DNA of 64,000 nucleotides from Halorubrum halodurans (GTDB taxonomy: Archaea; Halobacteriota; Halobacteria; Halobacteriales; Haloferacaceae), in NCBI RefSeq assembly GCF_002252985.1, contig NZ_NHPJ01000085.1:1-64000 (forward strand), given 5' to 3'. Positions within the stretch are counted from its first letter, which is position 1; every line of letters begins with the position of its first letter. The notes under the pieces are model-generated. The model did not search any database, had not been told where the DNA came from, and worked only from the letters and a program-made list of their open reading frames with translations. Both the position numbers and the translations under genes were made by a program. Positions 35,186 through 44,756 of this stretch are shown here, piece after piece.

Positions 35186-36808
35186 TTATTCTATTAATTC
35201 CAGAGCGTTATCGACAGACCCGAAAACCTCCTCAAAATAAGACTCAGGGTACCGAGCGAATGTTCGAATATCGGCGCTCGTAGTCCGTCCTGCCACTGCC
35301 TCATCAACCCATTCCACTTCTGCTTGAAGCGTCTCAGCATCTGGGAGTTTATATTCCTCCCACAGACTGCGAATCTCGGAATTATCTAGATTACTGACTC
35401 CTGCCCTCTCTAGGGCAACCCCCCACCCTCCAATATGATTTTTAACTGTTTGAGAGGTCATGTCCGCAATATTGTCGAAATCTCTTGAAGCTGGGACTGC
35501 GCCGATCCGGATCGTAACTCGACGAATTTCCTCGAGCAGTTCTTCTTTTGTGTATCCCTGCGCTGATTCCTCGTCGTCAATTGCGGCTTCAGGGTTATAA
35601 CCCGCTTCTTGTAGTGCATTTAGCCATGTATCAAAAGCTTCCCTGACCGTTACTACTGAGAGAATCGATTCCTGCTCAAAATCAGATGTGCTCGGCGGGT
35701 CAGATGGGGGGACACCTATCCGCTCCAATTCGTGAATAACACCACTGCCATCAGGTGAAACGTCTACATCGGCGTCATCCGGCTGGTCTGTGCGTCTTTC
35801 AAACGCATCATCGGTAATCCCAGCTAGATCAAAAGCCGTCCCAAGACTTCCGAACCGATCCTCAACAGTCAATGCGTAAAGATCAGTATTTTTCCAGACA
35901 TCAATTGGCTCAGGAACCTTACCAACTTTCGCAGCGTATTCCACCAATTTATCAAGGATTTCAACTCGTGTGAACTTCCTATTGGATCGCTTTTCCCAAT
36001 CAACTGATGTTAGATTTGCTGCGTCTATTACGCCATTCCACGAAGTAAAACGTATCTCGTAGGCCCTAATTGGGTATGAGCCATAATGGCGTACAAACTG
36101 TTCTGATGGTGGTTCCCCAAACAGTTTGTCTAATTCTCGAATGTAATCTAATAGTTCTTCAGTGGTATACTCTCCTGCATTGGTTTGCGTTGGTTCCTGT
36201 CGGTCATTGTCTATCGATTGCTCAACAGAAGTGTTCCAAACGAATTTAGACTCGGATTGAGATGGGTCTTCCACTCCCTCCGATTGCTGTGATGTTACAG
36301 TCTCTGAGACACCAAATTCATCAAGGCGCTCCTTCGCGGTGCTCCATTGACCAAAATATCGGGCATACATGCTGTGGCTGTATTTTCCAAGGGAATTTAC
36401 CTCTGATTGAGTTGGCTTCTTTCCCAGCTCATCGGTGACGCGTTGAAGTTCGGCGAGGAGTTCTTTCTCTTTGTCAATACCCGCTACATCAAGCGCTTCA
36501 TCCCATGAGCCAAATTCATTCTGATACTTAGCAGCAGAATAATTGGTCATCTCCGAAACGTCAGAGGGATACGGTATTCGGTCGAGAGCCGAATCCAGCC
36601 GCAGCAATTCTTCTACTAATTCCTTTCGTGAGGGTGATTCAGACAGCTCTCTTTCCCCGGATTCCTGTTCGGGTTCCCTCTTCACTATTCTAAATGTGTA
36701 GGTCCAATTAGAAAACCCTTGCCCGTAGATTATTTGCCCACAGACCGGGCTGCAGTCGTATTTCAGTAAAGAACAAGCGTACGTCATAATGCTCTCAACT
36801 AGATCCAT
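35186..36808 (-). CDS. HNR-repeat protein without nuclease domain
   Basis: A 540-residue protein containing about seven diverged homing-endonuclease-associated (HNR) repeats between residues ~60 and 540. The clearest are ELLAELQRVTDELGKKPTQ (near 114) and ELLEEIRRVTIRIGAVPAS (near 420), each followed by an F-G-x-W or G-G-W segment. The N-terminal ~55 residues contain several Cys and no finger pattern. A polar linker separates repeats 2 and 3. Unlike the protein at 11583-13307 it has no C-terminal PD-(D/E)XK domain. It probably binds DNA. It runs opposite to the genes on both sides, between the DndD-like operon and the GHKL-methyltransferase. Confidence 0.7.
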   Translation of the reverse strand: MDLVESIMTYACSLLKYDCSPVCGQIIYGQGFSNWTYTFRIVKREPEQESGERELSESPSRKELVEELLRLDSALDRIPYPSDVSEMTNYSAAKYQNEFGSWDEALDVAGIDKEKELLAELQRVTDELGKKPTQSEVNSLGKYSHSMYARYFGQWSTAKERLDEFGVSETVTSQQSEGVEDPSQSESKFVWNTSVEQSIDNDRQEPTQTNAGEYTTEELLDYIRELDKLFGEPPSEQFVRHYGSYPIRAYEIRFTSWNGVIDAANLTSVDWEKRSNRKFTRVEILDKLVEYAAKVGKVPEPIDVWKNTDLYALTVEDRFGSLGTAFDLAGITDDAFERRTDQPDDADVDVSPDGSGVIHELERIGVPPSDPPSTSDFEQESILSVVTVREAFDTWLNALQEAGYNPEAAIDDEESAQGYTKEELLEEIRRVTIRIGAVPASRDFDNIADMTSQTVKNHIGGWGVALERAGVSNLDNSEIRSLWEEYKLPDAETLQAEVEWVDEAVAGRTTSADIRTFARYPESYFEEVFGSVDNALELIE

Positions 36809-36874
36809 AGATTAAACTCGGATAAGGGAGAGAAGCAAGCAAAGAGCCACAATGAAGATTGATATTGAATTTAC

Positions 36875-36882
36875 GAAGGAGG
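36875..36882 (+). promoter_or_regulatory. Strong Shine-Dalgarno sequence
   Basis: The sequence gaaggagg ends nine bases before the ATG at 36892. Strong ribosome-binding sites are uncommon in haloarchaea, and this one decides the start of the GHKL-methyltransferase at 36892 rather than the TTG at 36859. Confidence 0.7.
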
Positions 36883-36891
36883 CTTCAATTC

Positions 36892-39798
36892 ATGAATAGC
36901 GAAACGTGTAAATCAGCGGTAGAGCTGGAAATGCTGGCCTCCGGAATGGCAAAGCAGCACGAAAACTTTCTGGATGCCACTCAAGAACTCGTTGATAACT
37001 CGGTGGCTGCAGTCGTTGACGGAGAGAGCTACTTCGATGAGCCTGATGAACGGATTAATATCTCTATCTCGTTTGTTCGCGGGGAAGAAACGGTAACTAC
37101 GTACATCTCGGATAATGGTCCCGGCATCACAAGAGAAGACCTCCAGAATCATGTTTTCCGAACAGGTAATAAGGAAATATCGGAGGGGATACTCAATAAC
37201 GTCGGATGGGGATTGAAAGCGAGTTTAGCTTGGTTTGAGGAATCCCTCAAACAGCGTGACCTCGAAGATGACACTCACTGGTTTTCACTAGTTACCCAGA
37301 CAACTGAAAGTGATTGTCTACGCGTTGACGGCCCAATAACCGGTGATTTACCCATAGTCGACGCGACAGAAAGTCAGTGGAAGATTGGCGTTCCAGACGG
37401 TGTTGATCCATTACTACAGGCTGACCACGGAACGCGCATCCATGCGACGTGTGCACGTTCGCAGTTCGATTCTGATGTCTGGCCCTCGGCTGACTCACTT
37501 GGAACGAAAATTCAATACATACGTGAGCGACTCGGCGTCATGTTTCGGCGCTTACTCTCTGCCCGCGATGACAATCAAATAGTCATACATTATCACGACC
37601 TACCCTCCAACGAGCAGGGAACGTTTGAGGTACCCCCTATCAGTCCTTCTTATACTGACGAAACAGAGCAGAAGTCTCGCCAATTCCACGTGTCCACTCC
37701 TCAAGGAGATCGGTATCAAGTACGGTATGAGGCTGGTACGCTGGATATTGACTCGATGACCAAATGGGCGGAGAAAGAATATCCTGATTTACTCACTCAA
37801 AGCGGGAAATTCAGATATCGGTATCGGCCAAGTCAGAACAGGCAAGGTATCGACATTTACGCGAACGGCCGAGTACTGATGACCTCAGTATTTGAGGACC
37901 TATTTGACCTGACGCGCAATAATCAGTATAATTACTTCGGAGGCACGCTCCGGATCTTCCCAATCGGCGATACTGATGAAGTGCCGACTGACAATAAGAA
38001 GACACGGCTGGATACGAACAGCGAACTCTGGCGTAAGATAAGAGAAGAACTCTCTGACGAGGAATTACTTCCAGAAGGAAGAGAGTACGGTAAGAGAGTC
38101 TCGTCGGGTGGCGCGTCGACAACCAATCAAATACCAGAAGAGGAGGAGTCGGCAGAAGAACTCGCAAGCACACCCACATTTGATTCGAACTCAGATATTT
38201 TCGGTCTTCACCACGGTGACGCGAAGTCGATCATTCCAGCAATAAGAGACCATGCAACAGACACGCTGAACGAACAAGCGGAGTTCGTTGATACAACAAT
38301 CACCTCCCCGCCGTACTACGATCTCAAGGAATATGGTTCAAGCGAGGAAAATGAAATAGGACAACACGGATCCTATGTTGAATATCTCCAAGAGCTCCAA
38401 AACCTCTTTTCCGAGGTATACTCGGTCACCAGAGATGACGGCTCACTCTGGGTTGTCGTGAATACTTTCCGACGCAATCGCGAAATCGTCCAGCTTCCAT
38501 TCGACATCGCACGTATTTGTCAGAACCTCGATCAGGGACTAGAGTGTTCAAATTGTGAGAATACGATACTAAGAGGTGTTGAGGAGCTAGATAGCCGACA
38601 GACAGCGTGCCCTCACTGCGGCCACACGACGGATAACGATGAGTCGTGGATCCTCCAAGACATCGTCATCTGGAATAAGAACCGCGCTCTTCCGTATACG
38701 AAAGAGGGGAGACTACGGAACGTATTCGAGTATATCCTCTGTTTCAGCAAAAATCCTGAATTTGAGCTGCAGATGGATCGTATCCGAGAATCGGATCCCG
38801 CCCAATTCAAGAAATGGTGGGCTGATTTCCCCGAACGTTACCATCCACTCGGGAAGCTTCCTGAAAATATCTGGGAGTTTGAACCACCGACACGAGGGTC
38901 ATTCACTGGAGAGGTAGACGTGTTTGATCACCCCGCAGCGTTTCCTCCAGAGCTAATCGAACAGATTCTCACACTCTCTACTGAGAGTGATGACATCGTG
39001 CTAGATCCCTTTGCTGGCTCTGGTGTTGTGCTGGGACAATCAGAGCTGATGGATCGGAGACCAATCGGTGTTGAGCTAAATAAAAAGTACTGCGATGTTT
39101 ATCCTGCTCTGAGGGAATATCTGGAGGATCAGCACGAAGAGCAGGATCAGGTTGCGTCACAGGAGAATCTGGCTCAGATCATCTGCGGATTACGCCAAAC
39201 AAAGTATGCGCGAGAATTGCTCCGAACAATGGCGGGAGAACTCGGCCTCTCAAGCCCCTCACAATTGGATGTACATACTACCTTCCTCGTGAGTCGGGAA
39301 CTCGGGTACCAGTCGGTGGAGAATGATGTCCACGGGCAGATAGATCTAATTCTTCTTGTTGATGATGAGACGACCGCCCGACAGGCATTAGACTACGATG
39401 AAAAGGCGGAAGAAGTCACGACCATCCAACCTTGCTCTGGCTTCGGGATTCGTGCTCGGACATTAGTTCTGACAGTAGAAGAGTTCATCAACGAAATCGC
39501 TAATGATACCTATACACATCTGCCAGAGGAACTCTTCATTTACGAGGATGGTAGACATTACGTGTATTCAGAAGGTATCTCGTACGACGAATGGCGAAAG
39601 CTGAATGACGGCTCTGATCAGTGGACGGAGCGGTATTCTGATGACAAGATTCCTCCAATTGTCTCTAACATCGGGATGGAAATAAATCACCCAAAGCACT
39701 CCATGGAAACTGTCTCAAGAGAGTTGTCTGGGAACCATGAGATGCAATTACACAGATCCGAGGGAGGTCATCGTAAACACATAATCCGAAGAAGCTGA
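36892..39798 (+). CDS. GHKL ATPase fused to DNA methyltransferase
   Basis: A 968-residue two-enzyme protein. Residues 1-400 form a MORC-like GHKL ATPase: N-box ELVDNS (32-37), G1 DNGPGI (74-79), G2 NNVGWGLKAS (102-111) and a transducer with IDIYANGR (320-327). After an acidic linker, residues ~435-745 form an amino-methyltransferase with motif IV TSPPYY (471-476) before motif I DPFAGSG (705-711), the beta-type order of N4-cytosine/N6-adenine methylases. A zinc ribbon (CSNC 552-555, CPHC 573-576) is inserted. The last ~220 residues form a further domain shared with the methylase at 41563-43110. Start ATG 36892 has a strong RBS. The fusion suggests ATP-gated DNA capture coupled to modification; target base unknown. 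Confidence 0.85.
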   Translation: MNSETCKSAVELEMLASGMAKQHENFLDATQELVDNSVAAVVDGESYFDEPDERINISISFVRGEETVTTYISDNGPGITREDLQNHVFRTGNKEISEGILNNVGWGLKASLAWFEESLKQRDLEDDTHWFSLVTQTTESDCLRVDGPITGDLPIVDATESQWKIGVPDGVDPLLQADHGTRIHATCARSQFDSDVWPSADSLGTKIQYIRERLGVMFRRLLSARDDNQIVIHYHDLPSNEQGTFEVPPISPSYTDETEQKSRQFHVSTPQGDRYQVRYEAGTLDIDSMTKWAEKEYPDLLTQSGKFRYRYRPSQNRQGIDIYANGRVLMTSVFEDLFDLTRNNQYNYFGGTLRIFPIGDTDEVPTDNKKTRLDTNSELWRKIREELSDEELLPEGREYGKRVSSGGASTTNQIPEEEESAEELASTPTFDSNSDIFGLHHGDAKSIIPAIRDHATDTLNEQAEFVDTTITSPPYYDLKEYGSSEENEIGQHGSYVEYLQELQNLFSEVYSVTRDDGSLWVVVNTFRRNREIVQLPFDIARICQNLDQGLECSNCENTILRGVEELDSRQTACPHCGHTTDNDESWILQDIVIWNKNRALPYTKEGRLRNVFEYILCFSKNPEFELQMDRIRESDPAQFKKWWADFPERYHPLGKLPENIWEFEPPTRGSFTGEVDVFDHPAAFPPELIEQILTLSTESDDIVLDPFAGSGVVLGQSELMDRRPIGVELNKKYCDVYPALREYLEDQHEEQDQVASQENLAQIICGLRQTKYARELLRTMAGELGLSSPSQLDVHTTFLVSRELGYQSVENDVHGQIDLILLVDDETTARQALDYDEKAEEVTTIQPCSGFGIRARTLVLTVEEFINEIANDTYTHLPEELFIYEDGRHYVYSEGISYDEWRKLNDGSDQWTERYSDDKIPPIVSNIGMEINHPKHSMETVSRELSGNHEMQLHRSEGGHRKHIIRRS

Positions 39799-39928
39799 AC
39801 ATCAGGACCCACAAAGCGAGTTAAATCCTATCGTCGATAGATATGGAAGTGTCCGAAGAATAGAATTTCAACGAAGTCGCTTATTACAATCCGTTATGAG
39901 GAGAAGACGAGCTACCGACGGTGGTAAA

Positions 39929-40249
39929 TCAAAGGTATCCCCGCGATTGCAACTGGTTTTTCGCATCCTCTAGATCAATTTGGATATCGACGATCTCATC
40001 ATTTGAGTTGAATACGACCTCACCGACATCGATCGGTGAATGCGAGTAGTCACCTTCGACGGGGAGATGATCCGTTACCATTCCGCCATCCTGTCGATCA
40101 GCCTGAAAGAACTTCGCCTCGATGCGTTCGAGTTCCTCAAAGAATATCTCAGGAACTCCTTCCTCATCAGAAACCCAGCAGTGGTACTGGTCCGAGTCCG
40201 TACGGTGTGCTGTAAGAGTGAACCTTTGTTTTGATACCTTGTTGCTCAT
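39929..40249 (-). CDS. Hypothetical acidic protein, 106 residues
   Basis: A small acidic soluble protein of 106 residues (MSNKVSKQRF start at 40249; an ATG at 40276 adds nine residues). It alternates strands and helices, with a WVSDEEGVPEIFFEELERIEAKFF segment in the middle and QIDLEDAKNQLQSRGYL at the end. No family is recognised. It is 65 bases downstream of the Dam-type methylase on the same strand and could be co-transcribed with it, perhaps as an accessory or specificity subunit. Confidence 0.5.
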   Translation of the reverse strand: MSNKVSKQRFTLTAHRTDSDQYHCWVSDEEGVPEIFFEELERIEAKFFQADRQDGGMVTDHLPVEGDYSHSPIDVGEVVFNSNDEIVDIQIDLEDAKNQLQSRGYL

Positions 40250-40314
40250 GTTGGCTCTGTTGCCCTCGTACTGCATATCATCCTCTGTCAGAGTGGACTG
40301 GGAACATACGAGGG

Positions 40315-41181
40315 TTAAACATAGTTTCCTAAATCCTGTTGTTGCTGGTCATCAGTCGGTACGTTTGTAATAATAACTTCCGCCACGTCATCGCGATTGT
40401 CTGCATCACTGTTCACCATTCTCGTTGCGTCGACGATATCAATCGTAAATCCGGACACGTTCTCGTAGAGTTCGCCAACTGGTGGTGAGTTCGAGATAAC
40501 GACGTACACCCCGTTTTTACTTAGTTTGACAGCGAAATCGCGTAGTCGTCGCTGGTCGTCTTTGTCAAACCCATCTGATTGGTACTGGGTAAAATCCGCA
40601 GTCTGAGACACAGGCTGATAGGGTGGATCGAAGTAGACGAGGTCACCCTCATCAGCGTCGTCTACGACATAGTCGAAGTCCTGATTATGAATCTCGATGT
40701 CATCAAGTATGTTGCTCGCTTTCCGAATTTGTCGTTCCCGAATGAAATCTGGATTTGTGTGTCGACCAAATGGAACGTTGAAGCCCCCAGATTGGTTCTC
40801 CCGGTATAGTCCATTGTATCCGGTTCGATTTAGGTAGAGCATCAAGCTCGCCTCCTCTACTTGTTGTTCGAGGGAACGGTCGTCGAGCTTGTGGAGTTCA
40901 TTGAACCGGTCGCGAGCATCGTAATAGTACTCTTCCTCATACTCGTGGCGGTGGTTCTCTTCGATTAATTGTTCGGGGTGATCGCGGATGACTTCATAGA
41001 ATGTAATCAACCGTCGATTGAGGTCATTTATTGTGCCTTCGGAGGGTTCAATATCAAAAAAGACCGCACCGCCGCCGATGAACGGCTCATGATATTTGTC
41101 ATACGAGATGGGAAATCGCGAGCGAAGCTCCTGAAGGAGTTGTCGCTTCCCTCCAACCCACTTGAGAATCGGCTCAGCCAT
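40315..41181 (-). CDS. Dam-type DNA adenine methyltransferase
   Basis: A 288-residue protein of the Dam/DpnM (D12 class) family: KWVGGKRQLL at residues 7-16 (cofactor and DNA contact), motif I EPFIGGGAVFF near 36-46, LYLNRTGYNGLYREN near 115-129 and the catalytic DPPY near 186-189. These methylases make N6-methyladenine in short palindromic sites; Dam sites are GATC, but the target here is not certain. The length is typical and all motifs are intact. It could protect the host from a paired nuclease or alter self-recognition by the EVE/McrBC operon nearby. Confidence 0.9.
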   Translation of the reverse strand: MAEPILKWVGGKRQLLQELRSRFPISYDKYHEPFIGGGAVFFDIEPSEGTINDLNRRLITFYEVIRDHPEQLIEENHRHEYEEEYYYDARDRFNELHKLDDRSLEQQVEEASLMLYLNRTGYNGLYRENQSGGFNVPFGRHTNPDFIRERQIRKASNILDDIEIHNQDFDYVVDDADEGDLVYFDPPYQPVSQTADFTQYQSDGFDKDDQRRLRDFAVKLSKNGVYVVISNSPPVGELYENVSGFTIDIVDATRMVNSDADNRDDVAEVIITNVPTDDQQQQDLGNYV

Positions 41182-41348
41182 CTACCGATTTTATCGGTCG
41201 TTGGGTGATAAACCCCGAGGGCTTCGACAAAGACTGATCGTCGACTCCAAATGGTACCTTGCGATGTCTAGTGGATAATATAACTGTGCGAGCGGATCAA
41301 TACTGCTGGAAACAATAATTAAGACAGTTCATACTCATCACTCGCGTA

Positions 41349-41558
41349 ATGGCTAGCACTGAAGACGAGTTCCTGACGCAGGATATCTACGAAGAGAAGG
41401 CGATGCTCATTGTCGAACAGCTGCTCGAAAAGGGAACAATTGAAATGAAGCACGATGAGCCGGTGCTACATCACGTTCCATCGGGAGCACGGTTTGAGTC
41501 AGCAGTGAATATGGCCCACTTCCACAAAGGCTGGGAGGCGCGGGGGGAGGAGTCTTAG
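41349..41558 (+). CDS. Small hypothetical protein, 69 residues
   Basis: A 69-residue protein starting MASTEDEFL. Two helices (IYEEKAMLIVEQLLEKG) precede a short hydrophobic/basic segment (HHVPSGARFESAVNM). No domain is recognised. It sits between the two leftward methylase genes on the opposite strand and ends four bases before the end of the downstream methylase. It may be an accessory of the modification cluster. Confidence 0.4.
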   Translation: MASTEDEFLTQDIYEEKAMLIVEQLLEKGTIEMKHDEPVLHHVPSGARFESAVNMAHFHKGWEARGEES

Positions 41559-41562
41559 TAAT

Positions 41563-43110
41563 TTAATCAAAACTGCTGAAGTCTACCTGATGCCCCTCGG
41601 CGTCTTGCTTGCGTTTGTCCATTGGGTTTTCAGCCTGAATATTTATATTCGAGATTAGTGGCGGCCTGCTCTTTGACCAGTATCGCTTCCACTCGCCGGC
41701 CTCAACGAGCGCCTTCCAATCAGCTGGCGTGAAACTGTGCTCTGCCCAGTTGTGAGCGCCGTCGATGTACAGATGGTACTCATTCTCTAGGTCAACGTCG
41801 CGTTCCGGGAGACGCTCGCTGAGATAATCATGGAGAGTGATGAACTCTGGATTAAATTCAACTCCGTAGTAATCACCGGAACCTTTGTTCTCCGACAACA
41901 TTCCTTCCCTCGCGGCATCAATGTCAACGTTCTTGAAATCAGACCCAGATTCGCACACATAGAGCAGTTCGGCTTCGGGTTCATCGACCTCGCCAAACTG
42001 TGCCGGGTCGCTGACGGCGTGAATAAACTCGATTTGCCCTTCGCGGATATCGTGCTCTTCTGAGTTTATGAACTCCTTGTACAGTTCAAGCGCGTACTTG
42101 TGAACTCGGAGAGTGTAGATTTTCCGTGCAAGTTCAGCTTGTTCATCACGGAGTGTCGACTGAACCGTCCCAACCTCACGAAGGGCGGTAGGACGGACAT
42201 GTTCTTCGTAATAGTCGATATACTCCTCGTTCAACTCAAACCCAAGCGGCTTTCGATCGAGGGCCTCCGCAATAGCGAGTGTCGTCCCAATTCCGGCGAA
42301 GGGATCGAATACGACGTCGCCGGGATCGGAAGCGAGGCGAACAATCCGCTCTACAAGCCCTTCCGGGAACGGGCTCGGGTGGAAACTTTTTTTCGGTCCC
42401 CACTGCCCCTGCTTCGGGATCGGGAACTCCCAAACGTTGCTCGGGACGATTCCCTTCGGATTGTATCGTTCGGGGTAATTCACCCACCACTGCTCGAACT
42501 CGTCGGTATTGGTGATCCGAATCGCGTCTTTGTTGTACTTGAAGTCGTCTGTCTTGGAGAACATCGTCACATGCTCATACACGTTGCGCAAACGACCTTT
42601 CTGGTGCCACGGACGTGTCCGGAGCTTATCCCAGATGATATTGTCCTCCATCCGCCATGACTCCGGCAGCGGATCATAGACCTCTCCACACGTCCTACAA
42701 ATTAGCGTCCCATCTGCACGATCGCGACGAAGAACTCCCTCGCAGTTCTCCTCTAGACAGGTTTCGTAGTTTGGTAGGTTTTCTAGTTCGTCGGCGATAT
42801 CGAACGGCAGGCGGACGACACGGCCTCCAGTCTTGTACGTATCAGTGACGATCCAGAGCGTACAATCGTCGGAGGCGATATCATAGCATTGTCTGTAGAT
42901 CTCGCGAATGTCGTCAAGAAAATCCTCATAATTCTGCTTACCTACCTGTTCCTCGTGCTCTCCGTAATCTACTAAGTCGGCGTAAGGGGGAGAAGTAATG
43001 ATTGTGTCGACGAGACCGTCGGTATCATCAAACTCCTCCTCTAACCTCGACTTCAGCTCCCGCGAATCATGTTGATAGATACGAAAGCGAGAGTCAAGAT
43101 CGTCGCTCAT
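41563..43110 (-). CDS. Stand-alone DNA methyltransferase
   Basis: A 515-residue amino-methyltransferase: motif IV TSPPYAD (39-45), motif I DPFAGIG (269-275) and FELNEEY near 294. A zinc ribbon with CLEENC and CRTC lies near 118-141. It aligns with residues ~435-968 of the GHKL fusion protein, including the shared C-terminal region (YWSKSRPPLISNI versus YSDDKIPPIVSNI). It lacks the GHKL half. It is GC-richer than most of the island, which suggests a separate arrival. Probably an orphan or partner N4-cytosine or N6-adenine methylase; the recognition site cannot be read from sequence. Confidence 0.85.
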   Translation of the reverse strand: MSDDLDSRFRIYQHDSRELKSRLEEEFDDTDGLVDTIITSPPYADLVDYGEHEEQVGKQNYEDFLDDIREIYRQCYDIASDDCTLWIVTDTYKTGGRVVRLPFDIADELENLPNYETCLEENCEGVLRRDRADGTLICRTCGEVYDPLPESWRMEDNIIWDKLRTRPWHQKGRLRNVYEHVTMFSKTDDFKYNKDAIRITNTDEFEQWWVNYPERYNPKGIVPSNVWEFPIPKQGQWGPKKSFHPSPFPEGLVERIVRLASDPGDVVFDPFAGIGTTLAIAEALDRKPLGFELNEEYIDYYEEHVRPTALREVGTVQSTLRDEQAELARKIYTLRVHKYALELYKEFINSEEHDIREGQIEFIHAVSDPAQFGEVDEPEAELLYVCESGSDFKNVDIDAAREGMLSENKGSGDYYGVEFNPEFITLHDYLSERLPERDVDLENEYHLYIDGAHNWAEHSFTPADWKALVEAGEWKRYWSKSRPPLISNINIQAENPMDKRKQDAEGHQVDFSSFD

Positions 43111-43312
43111 TTCTTATCAATCTCTCTAGTAGGACTGGTCATAAAGGAGTTGATAAGGCTTGAGAGAGTTCTCTGTTGATGTCTTGAATACACAACAAGA
43201 GACACGATTGTTGCTGTGGAACAAGTTATTGACCTGTCCCATCGAGCAATTCTCTTGTTGATCTTCAATTCCAGCCATAACTAACAGGATGGAGCAGTAC
43301 AAGCAGTAGACA

Positions 43313-43549
43313 ATGAGACGATTTGAGGTGGGGGATCAAGTTCGCATTGATATTCCAGATAGGGAGGATCCAGATCACAGTCGTCTCCATCGGAAAACCG
43401 GGATGATTGTCGAAGTTTTTGAAGACGACGCGGGAAGCGAAACGGGAGATCCACGTGATTCCCATCTATTCCGTGTTGACACAGGCGATGGCAATACCGA
43501 AAATCTTCGATGGCGGGATCTTCGACCGGTAGAAAATAATTCCAGATGA
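43313..43549 (+). CDS. SH3/KOW-like small protein, 78 residues
   Basis: A 78-residue protein with a beta-barrel-like pattern: FEVGDQVRIDIPD at residues 4-16, DPDHSRLHRKTGMIVEVFED near 20-39 and a closing strand ENLRWRDLRPV. This resembles the SH3-like fold of ribosomal protein L21e and other KOW-type domains that bind nucleic acid. The ATG at 43313 opens the frame. It stands alone between the methylase and a membrane protein. It may be a DNA- or RNA-binding accessory of the island; no partner is evident. Confidence 0.55.
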   Translation: MRRFEVGDQVRIDIPDREDPDHSRLHRKTGMIVEVFEDDAGSETGDPRDSHLFRVDTGDGNTENLRWRDLRPVENNSR

Positions 43550-43677
43550 GTTTGGTTTACAATTCATCTCTTTGTTGTTATCGAACCTCTAGACCTGTTT
43601 AAGTCTGAAACACCCGATTGACGAAGGTGGGAGTTGACGGCTGGAAATCCTACCAAAAGTTCTCAAACACGACCGAA

Positions 43678-44451
43678 TTAGGCCTCTTGCTGAATTAACT
43701 GTCGTAGTGCGTTGATTAGACTGTCTGACTTATAGAACAGGTCGAAGTTGTTCGTGATCAGTTGGGTAAAGTAGTTTGTGGGATCATCAAATAGTCTGCC
43801 GACTACAGGTAACCCGGGGAGAGCGTTAAGAAAATAAAAGAATCCGACGAGGAACAGTCCTGTCTGACCTAACAGTGAACGGTTCCATACGCCGTTTCCA
43901 ACAATCTGCGCTCGTCGACGTGTCTGTACCCATCCCTTTCCGACGCGAAGCTCTTCGCTCAGCGTTTGATGAACTAGAGTGTCCACATGTAGGAACCACA
44001 GGTAGATGACACCCAGTGCGATAACTGTGACAGGGACACTTGCTTCAATTACCGCGAGCAGGTGTAACCCGTCCATGGCAACAGAATAGACCCACCGAGC
44101 AGAAAACAACCCAGAGACTACCGCAACGACGGTTAGCGCCTTGCTCAGCCACCCAAGGATTTTCTCTGGGAGAGTAAGCAGAGAAGTCACCGTTTCATGG
44201 GAATCATAGTTGGGAATCCGACTGTGAGGCTTGACTGCCCATTCTCGCAAGTCAGGGTTGCTATACTCGCTGAAAGCGTCCTGAAGCTCGTCGATATCTG
44301 AATACGCAGTAGCGTAGATATCAACTACCTGCTTCCGTGCAGTTTTCAAATCCTTAATTGGGACGAGAGCAAGAAGCAGCTGAGTCCACAACTTGCTGAT
44401 CTTACTCCGAGGAAGTATGTGAGCCGGGTGTGTTTCAGATTGGCTCGGCAT
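43678..44451 (-). CDS. Membrane protein at the right end of the island
   Basis: A protein of about 257 residues (MPSQSETHP start at 44451; a longer start at 44499 is less likely). Hydrophobic segments lie near residues 20-35, 105-122, 135-160 and 198-220. A polar cytosolic-type loop carries RVGKGWVQTRRRAQIVG. The C-terminus is soluble (ITNNFDLFYKSDSLINALRQL). No known family is recognised. It is the last gene before the tRNA-Arg attachment site and is AT-rich like the rest of the island. Confidence 0.55.
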   Translation of the reverse strand: MPSQSETHPAHILPRSKISKLWTQLLLALVPIKDLKTARKQVVDIYATAYSDIDELQDAFSEYSNPDLREWAVKPHSRIPNYDSHETVTSLLTLPEKILGWLSKALTVVAVVSGLFSARWVYSVAMDGLHLLAVIEASVPVTVIALGVIYLWFLHVDTLVHQTLSEELRVGKGWVQTRRRAQIVGNGVWNRSLLGQTGLFLVGFFYFLNALPGLPVVGRLFDDPTNYFTQLITNNFDLFYKSDSLINALRQLIQQEA

Positions 44452-44756
44452 AGTTCTATTACAGTGACAAGACTGATAAAACCGTCCGTGAAGAGACATA
44501 AATTCAGTATCTAAAAATGGATCCTCAGCGCGGTGCTAGTTGCTTAGTGAGTCTGATTTGGTCTGTACCCTACTTACCATCAAGTTCCTACGAGGGAAGC
44601 AAATCGACCAATTCAATACCTCTCACCACCGTTTGGATGTACGCGAATCGCAGGAAGGCTTCGACCCCCGTTACGCGACGTAACGAAATCACTCGCAGAT
44701 CGCAGTTGTCCTTTATAAGGAACGTACTGCCGTCTGTCGGATTTGGATCGTTACGA

